Assembly (NCBI RefSeq): GCF_000308475.2
Contig: NZ_BAFT02000098.1
Location: forward strand, 124,001 to 188,000
Reading direction: 5' to 3'
Length of the DNA stretch: 64,000 nucleotides
DNA from: Nocardia brasiliensis NBRC 14402
GTDB taxonomy: Bacteria > Actinomycetota > Actinomycetes > Mycobacteriales > Mycobacteriaceae
A program made the position numbers and the translations under genes. The notes beneath the pieces are model-generated. The model was given only the letters and a program-made list of their open reading frames with translations, was not told the DNA's origin and did not search any database. Below are positions 24,002 through 32,393 of the stretch, piece after piece; the first letter of the stretch is position 1, and every line of letters begins with the position of its first letter.

Positions 24002-25416
24002 CCAAGCATGTAGTCGTGATCGGCGGGGGGCCTGCGGGAACGGCGGCCGCGGCGGCCGCCCTGCGGTCCGGTGCGACCGTAACGCTGATCGATGCGAACG
24101 AGACGCTCGGCGGTCAGTACAACCGGCGTATTCCTGCCGCCTACGGGGTGCGGAATCCGCTGCGGATCGGGCACGGTTACGTCGCGGCGCAGCGCCTGGG
24201 GTGGCAGCTGAGCGAGCACCCGCGATGCGAATATCTTTCGTGGGCAGCGGTCTATCAGATCGAGCGGGCACCGGACGGTGGTTGCCCGATCGTGCGGCTA
24301 TGGCAAGGCATCGAGGGTGAGCGGCGCACACATCGCGAAATTCGCGGCGACGCACTGATTCTCGCCACCGGCGCGTATGACCGCGTGTGCCCGTTCCCCG
24401 GCTGGGATCTCCCCGGCGTGTACACCGCGGGCGCCGCGCAGACCCTCGCGAAGACACAGCGTCTGCTGGTCGGCAAGTCCGTATTGCTGTCCGGCACCGG
24501 CCCCTTCCTCCTTCCGGTCGCGCAGTCACTGATCACGGGCGGCGCACGGGTGCAAGCGATTCTGGAGGCCAATCCGGCGTCCCGCATCGCGCGCGAATGG
24601 CTCACCCGCCCTTGGGAACTGCGCCACAGCGCGGGCAAAGCGGCCGAGTTGATCGAGTACGCCGCCGCCGGGATCCGGCACCGCGTCCCGCTGCATACCG
24701 CGCATGCCGTGGTGGCCGTCGCCGGTGCCGGCCGCGCCGAAGAAGCGACGATCGCCCGCTTGGACGAGAACTGGGCACCGATCCCCGGCACCCAGCACAC
24801 CGTGCCGGTCGACGCGGTGGCCGTCTCACACGGTTTCACCCCGCAGCACGAACTGGCGGTGGCCGCCGGTGCGGCGCTCGCTGCGGACGGTTTCGTCCAG
24901 GTGGACGACCAGCAGCACACTAGCGCCGAGAGTGTTTGGGCGGCAGGCGAACTCACGGGCATCGGCGGCGCTCAGGTGGCGGCGATCGAAGGCACCGTCG
25001 CCGGGCTGGCCGCCGCGGACGCTCCCCTCGGCCGCGGGTTGCGCGCGCGGCAGCGCACCGCCGGGCAGTTCGTCGCCCGGCTCGCCGCCGCGCATCCGAT
25101 CCGCCCCGGCGTGCTGACCTGGGCGCGGGCGGACACCGTGTGCTGCCGCTGCGAGGGCACCACGCACGCCGAACTGACCGCCGAATGGTCGCGCACCACC
25201 GGCGGCGGCTATCGCCCGACGAAGCTGGCCACCCGCGCCGGTCTCGGGCCGTGTCAGGGCCGGATGTGCGCGGCGAATATCGAAGCGCTGCGCCGTCATT
25301 CATGCCCCGACGGCACGGATATGCCCGGTCTCGCCGCGGCCACCCCGGCCTGGCGTCCACTGGCCGCGCCCGTGCGGCTGCGCGAACTGGCCGATCTCGA
25401 CAACGAAGGATCCTGA
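23998..25416 (+). CDS. FAD/NAD(P)-dependent oxidoreductase subunit with BFD-type Fe-S end
   Basis: A 472-residue pyridine-nucleotide-disulfide-type flavoprotein. The FAD motif is at the N-terminus (VVVIGGGPAGTAAAAAA), a second nucleotide motif appears as SVLLSGTGPFLLPVAQ at about residue 160, and WAAGELTGIGG is the FAD-proximal end. The C-terminal domain has the BFD-like [2Fe-2S] cysteines VCCRCEG and GPCQGRMC. This is the alpha subunit type of multi-subunit D-hydroxyproline dehydrogenase (HcnB/LhpE-like), accepting electrons from the DAO-type and ferredoxin-like subunits. It is coupled by ATGA upstream and TGATG downstream. Confidence 0.85.
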   Translation: MTKHVVVIGGGPAGTAAAAAALRSGATVTLIDANETLGGQYNRRIPAAYGVRNPLRIGHGYVAAQRLGWQLSEHPRCEYLSWAAVYQIERAPDGGCPIVRLWQGIEGERRTHREIRGDALILATGAYDRVCPFPGWDLPGVYTAGAAQTLAKTQRLLVGKSVLLSGTGPFLLPVAQSLITGGARVQAILEANPASRIAREWLTRPWELRHSAGKAAELIEYAAAGIRHRVPLHTAHAVVAVAGAGRAEEATIARLDENWAPIPGTQHTVPVDAVAVSHGFTPQHELAVAAGAALAADGFVQVDDQQHTSAESVWAAGELTGIGGAQVAAIEGTVAGLAAADAPLGRGLRARQRTAGQFVARLAAAHPIRPGVLTWARADTVCCRCEGTTHAELTAEWSRTTGGGYRPTKLATRAGLGPCQGRMCAANIEALRRHSCPDGTDMPGLAAATPAWRPLAAPVRLRELADLDNEGS

Positions 25417-26417
25417 TGCGAAGCAAGACGATCATCTCCGCGATCGACACCCACACCGAGGGCATGCCGACCAGGGTGATCACCGGCGGTGTCGGCACGA
25501 TCCCCGGCGACACCATGGCGGCCCGGCGCGCCTATTTCGCCGAGCACCTGGACGGCCTGCGCAAACTGCTGGTCAACGAGCCGCGCGGGCACGCCTCGAT
25601 GAGCGGGGCGATCCTGCAACCGGCCACCACCGCCGACGGTCACTACGGCGTGCTGTTCATCGAGGTCAGCGGCCTGCTGCCGATGTGCGGGCACGGCACC
25701 ATCGGGGTCGCGACCGCCCTGATCGAGGCGGGCATGGTGCCGGTCACCGAACCGGTCACCGAGATCCGGCTGGACACCCCGGCCGGCCGGGTGGTCGCCG
25801 CGGTCGCGGTCAGCGGCGGCCACGCCGATTCGGTGACGCTACGCAACGTGCCCGCCTACTGCGACAGCCTGGACAACAAGGTCGAGGTGCCCGAGCTGGG
25901 CACGGTGCGCTACGACCTGGCCTATGGCGGAAACTTCTACGCCATAGTCGATCTCGCCGAGGTCGGGCTGCCGTTCGATCGCGCGCACAAGGACCGGATT
26001 CTCGCCGCCGGACTCCGGATCATGCAGGCGATCGACGAGTCCCGGCGCCCGGTGCACCCCGAGGACGAGCAGATCGCCGGCTGCAAGCACGTCCTGTTCC
26101 TCGATCCCGCGTCGACGCCGGCCCATACCCGGCACGCGATGGCCATTCACCCCGGATGGTTCGACCGCTCCCCGTGCGGCACCGGGACGTCCGCGCTGCT
26201 GGCCCGGCAGCACGCCCGCGGCCTGCTCACCGACGACCAAGTGCTGCAGAACGATTCGTTCATCGGTACCACGTTCTGTGCCCGAGCCGTCGAATCGACC
26301 AGCGTGGGTGACCACCCCGCGATCGTGCCCGCCATCACCGGCCGCGCCTGGCTCACCGGCACCGCCAACTACCTGCTCGACCCGTCGGATCCCTTCCCCG
26401 AGGGTTTCGTTTTCTGA
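25416..26417 (+). CDS. 4-hydroxyproline 2-epimerase (proline racemase family)
   Basis: A 333-residue proline racemase-family enzyme with both catalytic cysteines: Cys91 in LPMCGHGTIG and Cys254 in RSPCGTGTS. That pair acts as acid and base to invert the alpha carbon, turning trans-4-hydroxy-L-proline into cis-4-hydroxy-D-proline without a cofactor. Presence of the second Cys separates it from the dehydratase branch, which has Thr there. Hydroxyproline rather than proline is inferred from the surrounding pathway genes. The ATG overlaps the previous stop (TGATG). Confidence 0.9.
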   Translation: MRSKTIISAIDTHTEGMPTRVITGGVGTIPGDTMAARRAYFAEHLDGLRKLLVNEPRGHASMSGAILQPATTADGHYGVLFIEVSGLLPMCGHGTIGVATALIEAGMVPVTEPVTEIRLDTPAGRVVAAVAVSGGHADSVTLRNVPAYCDSLDNKVEVPELGTVRYDLAYGGNFYAIVDLAEVGLPFDRAHKDRILAAGLRIMQAIDESRRPVHPEDEQIAGCKHVLFLDPASTPAHTRHAMAIHPGWFDRSPCGTGTSALLARQHARGLLTDDQVLQNDSFIGTTFCARAVESTSVGDHPAIVPAITGRAWLTGTANYLLDPSDPFPEGFVF

Positions 26418-26448
26418 TTCACCGCTGCACCCCTCGAAAGGCCCGGCA

Positions 26449-27873
26449 ATGAAGCCTGTCACCACCCGACCCCAGCGACCGCCGCTCAGCCGCGCGACGA
26501 TCCTGCGCCGCATGCCCGTAACCGACAGCGACACCGGCGATTTCGCCAAGAGCATGGGTCTGTGGCAGTTGGTCGCGCTCAGTCTCGGCGGGCTCGTCGG
26601 CGCGGGCGTGTTCTCCCTGGCCGGTGTGGTGGCCAAGGAGGTGGCCGGGCCCGGCGTGCTGCTCTCGTTCGGCATCGCCATCGTCGCCTCCGGCGCGGCG
26701 GGGCTCTGCTACGCCGAATTCGCCGGGATGGTGCCGCGCGCGGGCTCGGCCTACACCTACGCCTACGTGTCGCTCGGGGAGATCGTCGGCTTCTTGATCG
26801 GCTGGGATCTGTTGCTGGAGTACACGGCCATCGTGTCGGTGGTGGCGATCGCGGTCTCCGGATATCTGAACTACATCACCCACTACTTCGGATTCGACCT
26901 GCCCACTTGGGCATTGGGCGCGCCGGGCACCGGCGCCGGGCACAAGGTCGACCTGTTCGCGGTGCTGCTCTGCCTGCTGCTGGCGTTCCTGCTCTCCCGT
27001 GGCACCCGCGAATCGGCGCGCGTGCAAACCGGACTCGTCATGCTGAAGATGGCGATCGTCGCGATCGTGGTCGTCGCCGGTGCCTTCCACATCAAGGCGG
27101 GCAACTACACGCCGTTCTTCCCGCTCGGCGTCGGCGGTGCGGTATCCGGTGCCGCGCTGGCGTTCTTCGCCGTCTACGGCTACGACGCGATGAGCGCCGC
27201 GGCCGAGGAATCCACCGACGGCAAGAGGCTGCTGCCCAAGGCGATCATGATCAGCCTCGGCATCGCCTCGGTGGTCTACCTGCTGGTGTGCCTGGTCATC
27301 GTCGGCATGGTCAACTACACCGATATCGACGTCGCCGCGCCGTTCTCCAGCGCGTTCGACAGCATCGGCATGGGCATCCTCGGTCTGGTCATCGCGGTCG
27401 GCGCGGTCATCGGCGTCACCACCTCGGCCTTCGCCAACATGCTCGCCGTGACCCGGGTCGGTTTCGCGATGAGCCGGGACGGCCTGCTGCCCGCCTACTT
27501 CGGCAAGTCCGATCCGCGCCGCAAGGTGCCCACCCGGGTGATCTGGCCGGTCGGCGTCGTCTCCGCGCTGATCGCCGGGTTTCTGCCGATCCGGGAGGCC
27601 GCCGAACTGACCAACGTGGGTATTCTGATGGCCTTCATCGTCGTCGCGATCGGTGTGGTGTGGCTGCGCCGGACACGCCCCGAGGCCGAGCGCACCTTCC
27701 GTACCCCGTGGGTGCCGGTGGTGCCACTGCTCGGCATCGGCTTCTCGGTGTGGCTGATCAGTCACCTCACCTGGGTCACCTGGCTGCGGTTCGTGCTCTG
27801 GCTGCTGCTCGGGGTGGCGCTGTACTTCGGCTTCAGCTACCGCAACGCCAAGCTGAACGCCGTTGACGGCTAA
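26449..27873 (+). CDS. APC-family amino acid permease
   Basis: A 474-residue amino acid/polyamine/organocation transporter with about 12 to 14 transmembrane helices. The first helix carries LSLGGLVGAGVFSLAG (the unwound substrate-binding segment), and the next has FAGMVPRAGSAYTYAYVSLGE. It resembles cationic amino acid transporter (CAT)-like members with extra C-terminal helices. Position between the epimerase and the GntR regulator suggests uptake of hydroxyproline. The ATG has AAAGG at 9 nt or so; the gap to the epimerase is 31 bp. Confidence 0.9.
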   Translation: MKPVTTRPQRPPLSRATILRRMPVTDSDTGDFAKSMGLWQLVALSLGGLVGAGVFSLAGVVAKEVAGPGVLLSFGIAIVASGAAGLCYAEFAGMVPRAGSAYTYAYVSLGEIVGFLIGWDLLLEYTAIVSVVAIAVSGYLNYITHYFGFDLPTWALGAPGTGAGHKVDLFAVLLCLLLAFLLSRGTRESARVQTGLVMLKMAIVAIVVVAGAFHIKAGNYTPFFPLGVGGAVSGAALAFFAVYGYDAMSAAAEESTDGKRLLPKAIMISLGIASVVYLLVCLVIVGMVNYTDIDVAAPFSSAFDSIGMGILGLVIAVGAVIGVTTSAFANMLAVTRVGFAMSRDGLLPAYFGKSDPRRKVPTRVIWPVGVVSALIAGFLPIREAAELTNVGILMAFIVVAIGVVWLRRTRPEAERTFRTPWVPVVPLLGIGFSVWLISHLTWVTWLRFVLWLLLGVALYFGFSYRNAKLNAVDG

Positions 27874-27926
27874 CTATTCTGATACCGACGGGGCCTGGCC
27901 CACCAGCAGATAACCGGAGCACACAG

Positions 27927-28604
27927 ATGATCGAACGATTGGATACCCGCAAGCGCCCGACGCTGCGCGACCACGTGTCCGACGCCTTGCGCGCCGCGAT
28001 CATCTCCGGCGAACTCGAACCCGGTGTGCTCTACTCCGCGCCCTGGCTGTCGGAGCGCTTCGGCGTCTCCGCCACGCCGGTCCGCGAGGCGATGCTGGAC
28101 CTGGTGAAACAGGGACTGGTGATCTCGGTGCCGAACAAGGGCTTCCGGGTCACCGAGGCCTCCGACGAGGATCTCGACGCGATCGCCGAAATCCGCCTAC
28201 TGTTGGAGCCGCCGAGCGTGCGCGCCATCGTCGACCGCATTCCGCAGGCGGACATGCCGGGGCTGCGCGCGGCGGCCGACAAGATCGTCGACGCGGCCAA
28301 GCGGGGCGATCTGGTCGAATACGTCGACGCCGATCGCCGGTTCCACCTCATGCTGCTCGCCTACTGCCGCAATCCGCGGCTGTCGCAGATCGTCAGCGAT
28401 CTGCGGGCGCAGACCCGGTTGCTCGGTCTCGCCGCGCTGGTCGCGCGCGGCGAGCTGGACAACTCGGCCCAGGAGCACCACACCATCCTCGATCTGATCG
28501 AACAGCGGCAGGACGCGCAGGTGGAGTCCTTCCTGCGCAATCACATCGGGCATGTGCGCGGACTCTGGGCTCCGGGCAACGCCCCCGACAAGGACGTCTC
28601 CTGA
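27927..28604 (+). CDS. GntR-family regulator, FCD type
   Basis: A 225-residue regulator. The winged helix at residues about 8-72 (DHVSDALRAAIISGELEPG, then LSERFGVSATPVREAMLDL) and the all-helical FCD ligand domain at about 80-210, with the metal-site-like Asp/His positions (DADRRFHLMLL, HHTILDLIE), define the FadR/VanR branch. GGAG lies 7 nt before the ATG. Closing the hydroxyproline operon, it is probably its repressor, released by hydroxyproline or an intermediate. No palindromic site was pinned down upstream of 19591. Confidence 0.9.
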   Translation: MIERLDTRKRPTLRDHVSDALRAAIISGELEPGVLYSAPWLSERFGVSATPVREAMLDLVKQGLVISVPNKGFRVTEASDEDLDAIAEIRLLLEPPSVRAIVDRIPQADMPGLRAAADKIVDAAKRGDLVEYVDADRRFHLMLLAYCRNPRLSQIVSDLRAQTRLLGLAALVARGELDNSAQEHHTILDLIEQRQDAQVESFLRNHIGHVRGLWAPGNAPDKDVS

Positions 28605-28632
28605 GCCCGAGGCCGGCACTGGCCCGGCCGTG

Positions 28633-30510
28633 TCACCGCGGTCCGATGCGCGAGTTCAACCAGTCACCCAGCCAGCCGATGGCGTTGCGACCGGTCTCGT
28701 CGACGATCAGCGCGCCGTAGTTGACGTGCGCGTTGGACGCGAAAAACATTGCCGCGCTGATGCCGTCGCCGATGAGGTCGAACAGGTTGATCCCGGGCGA
28801 CGGTTTCGAGGTGGCGAGCGCGGCGGTCAGGTCGTCGAGCCCGGCGTCCTTGCGTTCCGCCGTCAACATGCCCATCGCGACCCCGGCCAGGTCCTGCCCG
28901 ATCGGCAGCAGCGCCGAGAGCGCCGCCGCCGCACCGTCGGGGTCGGGCTGCTGGCCGGGCGGCGGCGCCAGCTTCTCCAGCACCGACCACGCGACTTCCT
29001 GGATCCGGCCCGCGATCTCGGCGAGTTTGGGGATGTCGATGGTCGAGAGCACCGCGGCCGCGATCGTCGCGATCTGCAGGAGGCCTTGCGAATCGGGCAC
29101 CATCGACAGCACCTGCGACACCCATTTCACGTCGACCGCGGCGAGCAGGTCGACCAGTGGCCGCAACTGGTTGTTCAAGGTGCCCGCGATGGCGTGCGCG
29201 CCCGCGGCGTCGCGCGCCAGCACCTTCTGCGGAAGCAGCGCCAGGTTGTCCAGGATGCCGCGGAAGTCGAGGGTGGTGACCTTCGCGACGACATCCAGTG
29301 CCTGGTTGACCATTTCGCTCGGTTTGAGCAGCGCCAGGATGCCCGCCGCGGATTCCAGGACGCCCGCGGGCAACGTGATCAGCACTTCGATCTGCCCGTT
29401 GAGCGAATCGGACAGGCCACTCAGCGCCGCTACTTCGGGTGATCCGGCCGGCAACGTCTCGACCCCGTTGTTCAGCAGGTCGGTGGCGTTGCCCGAGATC
29501 CTGTTGGCCGCCGACACGGCGCCGGACAGATCCGACTCCGCGGCGCCGCTGAGCACCTTGCCGGCGTTGTGTTCGGCCGAACCCGCCGGGGCGGTGGCCA
29601 ATTGCTTCGCGGCCGCGCCGGTGCCGACCAGTTCGGCGAGCGGGCGGACGGTGTGCTCGACCGTGTCCGCCTGCTCGCGCACCCGGGTCAGGTCGACACC
29701 GCGCGGGTCGACCAGGCTCGCGGCCAGGTCGCGCACGGCCGCGGCCAGGCCCGGCAGATCCGCCTTGGAGAAGTCCGAGGTCAGGGCGCCGGCCAGCCGG
29801 GAGTCGCTGGGCAGCTTACTCAGCAGCGAACCCAGCTGTCCGAGTAACGGATTGGCGTTCTTCTGGATCGAGCAGTACAGGTCGTTCGGGTCGCAGATCG
29901 AGGTGACCCGGCCGGAGAGCGCGCCCATACCGCGCGGCCGCGGATCGGCGATCCCCTTGCCCGGGGTGCGGGGGCCGACCGCGGTTTCGCCGGTGGTGCC
30001 CGCGGCCGGATCGGACAGCAGCCCGACGCCGAGCACCCGGTCGGCCGAGATCGGGCCGCGCCCGTTGCCGATATCGGAGGCGATGTCCCCCGCGGCGTCC
30101 GCGCCCTGGCTGTAACCGGTGATGGTGAACTTCGCGCCGGCGCAGCGGGTTCCGTAATCGCGCAGCGCCTTACGCGCGTTGGTGAGCGCGGTGTTCTTGC
30201 TGTCGGCGTAGGTGTGGCCGTTGTCGAAGGCCCGCGCCATGTAGGGCGTGAAGTAGATGGCCGACGTGGCGCCGTGCTCGCGCTGGATCGCCTCGGCGAT
30301 CGGTTTGAGCATGCCGATCGGCTGGGCCGGGTCGGCCGCCTCGTTGGTCTCCCAGGTGCCGGGGATGAACAGATTGAAGGTGTCCGCACAGCCGGATGTT
30401 CGGGTGTGCACGCTGGCCGGGGAGGCGACTCCGGTGGCACCGAGGGTGACACCGACGGCCACCATCGTGGCCACCACCACACAGCGCTTGGACGAAGGCA
30501 GGACAGGCAT
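28633..30510 (-). CDS. secreted cutinase-family hydrolase with ~370-residue insertion
   Basis: A 625-residue secreted serine hydrolase. The signal peptide covers about residues 1-32. The cutinase core follows: Cys41 and Cys123 (first disulfide), nucleophile Ser134 in TGYSQGAD, then ICDPNDLYC with Cys206, catalytic Asp210 and Cys213 in the exact spacing of fungal cutinase. The histidine normally 13 residues later is absent there. A matching segment, SNAHVNYGAL, occurs only at His595, near the C-terminus. So about 370 residues, largely helical and hydrophobic (LITLPAGVLESAAGILALL and similar), interrupt the catalytic domain between Asp and His. ATG 30510 has GGTGAGG 6 nt upstream; a start at 30564 would hide the signal peptide. 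Likely substrates are lipid or polyester. Confidence 0.85.
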   Translation of the reverse strand: MPVLPSSKRCVVVATMVAVGVTLGATGVASPASVHTRTSGCADTFNLFIPGTWETNEAADPAQPIGMLKPIAEAIQREHGATSAIYFTPYMARAFDNGHTYADSKNTALTNARKALRDYGTRCAGAKFTITGYSQGADAAGDIASDIGNGRGPISADRVLGVGLLSDPAAGTTGETAVGPRTPGKGIADPRPRGMGALSGRVTSICDPNDLYCSIQKNANPLLGQLGSLLSKLPSDSRLAGALTSDFSKADLPGLAAAVRDLAASLVDPRGVDLTRVREQADTVEHTVRPLAELVGTGAAAKQLATAPAGSAEHNAGKVLSGAAESDLSGAVSAANRISGNATDLLNNGVETLPAGSPEVAALSGLSDSLNGQIEVLITLPAGVLESAAGILALLKPSEMVNQALDVVAKVTTLDFRGILDNLALLPQKVLARDAAGAHAIAGTLNNQLRPLVDLLAAVDVKWVSQVLSMVPDSQGLLQIATIAAAVLSTIDIPKLAEIAGRIQEVAWSVLEKLAPPPGQQPDPDGAAAALSALLPIGQDLAGVAMGMLTAERKDAGLDDLTAALATSKPSPGINLFDLIGDGISAAMFFASNAHVNYGALIVDETGRNAIGWLGDWLNSRIGPR

Positions 30511-30626
30511 CAGAACCTCACCGATATCGATCGGGTACCCGCCGCCGCATGGGCGGGCGGGCAAGAGGGCGTACGACTTTCAGCGCGACAACCGTGGTCG
30601 CCGCGCTGATTGTCGCGAATTCCAGG

Positions 30627-30812
30627 TCAGGACAAATGACCGACAATGGAGGAAAGCAGTTTGAGGCTCAATTTGAGCAAATCGATGCTGTCCCCGATCG
30701 ACCCGCCGCCGGACGAACCGGTGCTGCTGCTGAGCGAACTCGAATCGTCACTCGAACCCGAGCCAGCGGCAATGATATTGACCGAATCCATGATGCTGAT
30801 GAAAGCCGACAT
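30627..30812 (-). CDS. 61-residue Ser/Gly-rich small protein
   Basis: A short gene upstream of the cutinase-like gene on the same strand. It has a hydrophobic N-terminus (MSAFISIMDSVNIIAAG), a Ser/Gly/Asp linker of about 25 residues and an amphipathic C-terminal helix (SIDLLKLSLKLLSSIVGHLS). The layout suggests a secreted or envelope-associated peptide. The ribosome site is weak (GGCGG about 9 nt upstream). The gap to the cutinase start is 116 bp. I do not recognise a family. Confidence 0.45.
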   Translation of the reverse strand: MSAFISIMDSVNIIAAGSGSSDDSSSLSSSTGSSGGGSIGDSIDLLKLSLKLLSSIVGHLS

Positions 30813-31173
30813 GTCTAGAACCGCCTGTCTTTTACCGGTGTTTGCAGCAACCAGACTCCCCCGCAACCATGTTCGCGTCCAGACCGGTTCAACTGGGGAA
30901 GTTGCGTCTACCCCGCAGGTCCAGGCAAGAGGCGGTGCCGGGCCGAAAACTGTTCTCCCCACTCCACACCGGGCGGCCGCCGACCGGGGGCACGGGCCGC
31001 CACGCGCTATTTTCTCGCGATCGAGAACCACTGCGGCGCAATACGAAATACGCAACGAGCCACGATTCCCATTGCACTGCTTGCAATTTGAATTGCACCC
31101 CTTGCGGCAGCCCGGCAATTGAGACATTCTTTCCCGAACGCGGGGAATTCCCGCACGAGGAAAGGACAGTCCC
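30813..31173. promoter_or_regulatory. divergent intergenic region with 16-bp palindrome
   Basis: A 360-bp gene-free stretch before the lactonase gene. It is AT-rich around 31020-31130. TGCAATT-TG-AATTGCA at 31082-31097 is a perfect palindrome with a 2-nt centre, and partial copies (CATTGCAC near 31070, GCAATTGA near 31114) flank it. It is probably the operator/promoter region of the lactonase gene. Confidence 0.45.
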
Positions 31174-32322
31174 GTGCGCGATGACGATATCGATCGGCGG
31201 CAGCTACTCGGAATACTGGGCGCGGCAGCGGGTGTCGGCGCGGCATTCGCGACCGGAGCGCTGTGGCCGGCGCCGGCAGGTGCGGCGAATGATCGCCGCG
31301 CTTTTCTGGGTTGCTATACCTCGGGCGGCGCGGGCGGCGCCGGGATCGGGGTCGCCGCCGTGGACGGGCGCTCCGGCAGACTGACCGTCGAGCGCACCGT
31401 CGAGGTCGCGGACCCGTCGTTCTTGGCACTGTCCCCGGACGGGCGCTACCTGTACGCGGTGAACGAGGGATCGGGCGCGGGCACCGTCACCGCCGTGGAC
31501 CTGCGCGCCGCGGTGCCGAAGGTGCTGAATACCGTTGCGGTACAAGGCGAAGGCCCCACGCACCTGTGCGTCTCGCCGGACGGGCGCACGGTGCTGACGG
31601 CGAACTACACCTCGGGCAGTGTCAGCGCGCTGGCCGTCGCCGAGGACGGTCGTCTCGGCGCGGTGACCGACGTCGCCCGGCACCGTGGCACCGGACCCGA
31701 TCCCGACCGGCAGGCCGGTCCGCACGCACACCAGGTGGTGTTCGACCCGTCCGGACGCTGGGTGCTCGCGGTCGACCTCGGTGTCGACTCCGTCTACGTC
31801 TACCGGCTCGCCGCGGGTGCGTTGACCGAGCACGCACAGGTCACGCTGACACCGGGCAGCGGACCGCGGCACCTGACCTTCCATCCCAACGGCCGCACCG
31901 CCTTTCTCGCCAACGAACTCGATTCCACGGTGGCCGTGTGTGATTGGCGCGCCGAGCGGGGCGAGCTGCGCCCCGGGCAGTCCGTGCCCGCGGACACCGC
32001 CACCGGCGGCGAGCGCAACTACCCGTCCGCGCCGGTCGTCTCCCGTGACGGCCGCTTCCTCTATCTGGCCAACCGCGGCCACGACAACATCGCCACCTTC
32101 GCGATCATCGGTGACGGACTGCTGATCCCGGTGACCACCACCCCCTGCGGCGGCAAGTTCCCGCGCGCGCTCACCCTCGGCCCCGACGGCCGGCGGCTCT
32201 ACGCCGCGAACCAGAAGTCCCACACGATCACCACGCTGCCACTCGATCCCTTCACCGGCCTGCCCGGCGCCGCTACGGTCGCCGCCGAGTTCCCGACCGC
32301 CACCTGCGCCCTGTTCGGCTAG
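31174..32322 (+). CDS. Tat-exported lactonase-family seven-bladed beta-propeller protein
   Basis: A 382-residue protein of the 6-phosphogluconolactonase/muconate-cycloisomerase-like propeller family. A twin-arginine signal (DRRQLLGILGAAAGVGAAF) precedes the mature domain. Repeated blades show LSPDGRYLYAVN, VSPDGRTVLTANY, FDPSGRWVLAVDL, FHPNGRTAFLANE, VSRDGRFLYLANRG and LGPDGRRLYAANQ. Export makes a pentose-phosphate role unlikely; hydrolysis of an extracellular lactone or a binding role is more plausible. GTG start with AGGAAAGGA about 8 nt upstream. It stands as a single gene. Confidence 0.87.
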   Translation: MRDDDIDRRQLLGILGAAAGVGAAFATGALWPAPAGAANDRRAFLGCYTSGGAGGAGIGVAAVDGRSGRLTVERTVEVADPSFLALSPDGRYLYAVNEGSGAGTVTAVDLRAAVPKVLNTVAVQGEGPTHLCVSPDGRTVLTANYTSGSVSALAVAEDGRLGAVTDVARHRGTGPDPDRQAGPHAHQVVFDPSGRWVLAVDLGVDSVYVYRLAAGALTEHAQVTLTPGSGPRHLTFHPNGRTAFLANELDSTVAVCDWRAERGELRPGQSVPADTATGGERNYPSAPVVSRDGRFLYLANRGHDNIATFAIIGDGLLIPVTTTPCGGKFPRALTLGPDGRRLYAANQKSHTITTLPLDPFTGLPGAATVAAEFPTATCALFG

Positions 32323-32393
32323 CGAAACTCGCTGTCGGTGGCGGCTGCCGGACTGGGATACTGCACGTCCCGACAACCGAGAAGGGACGTCTC

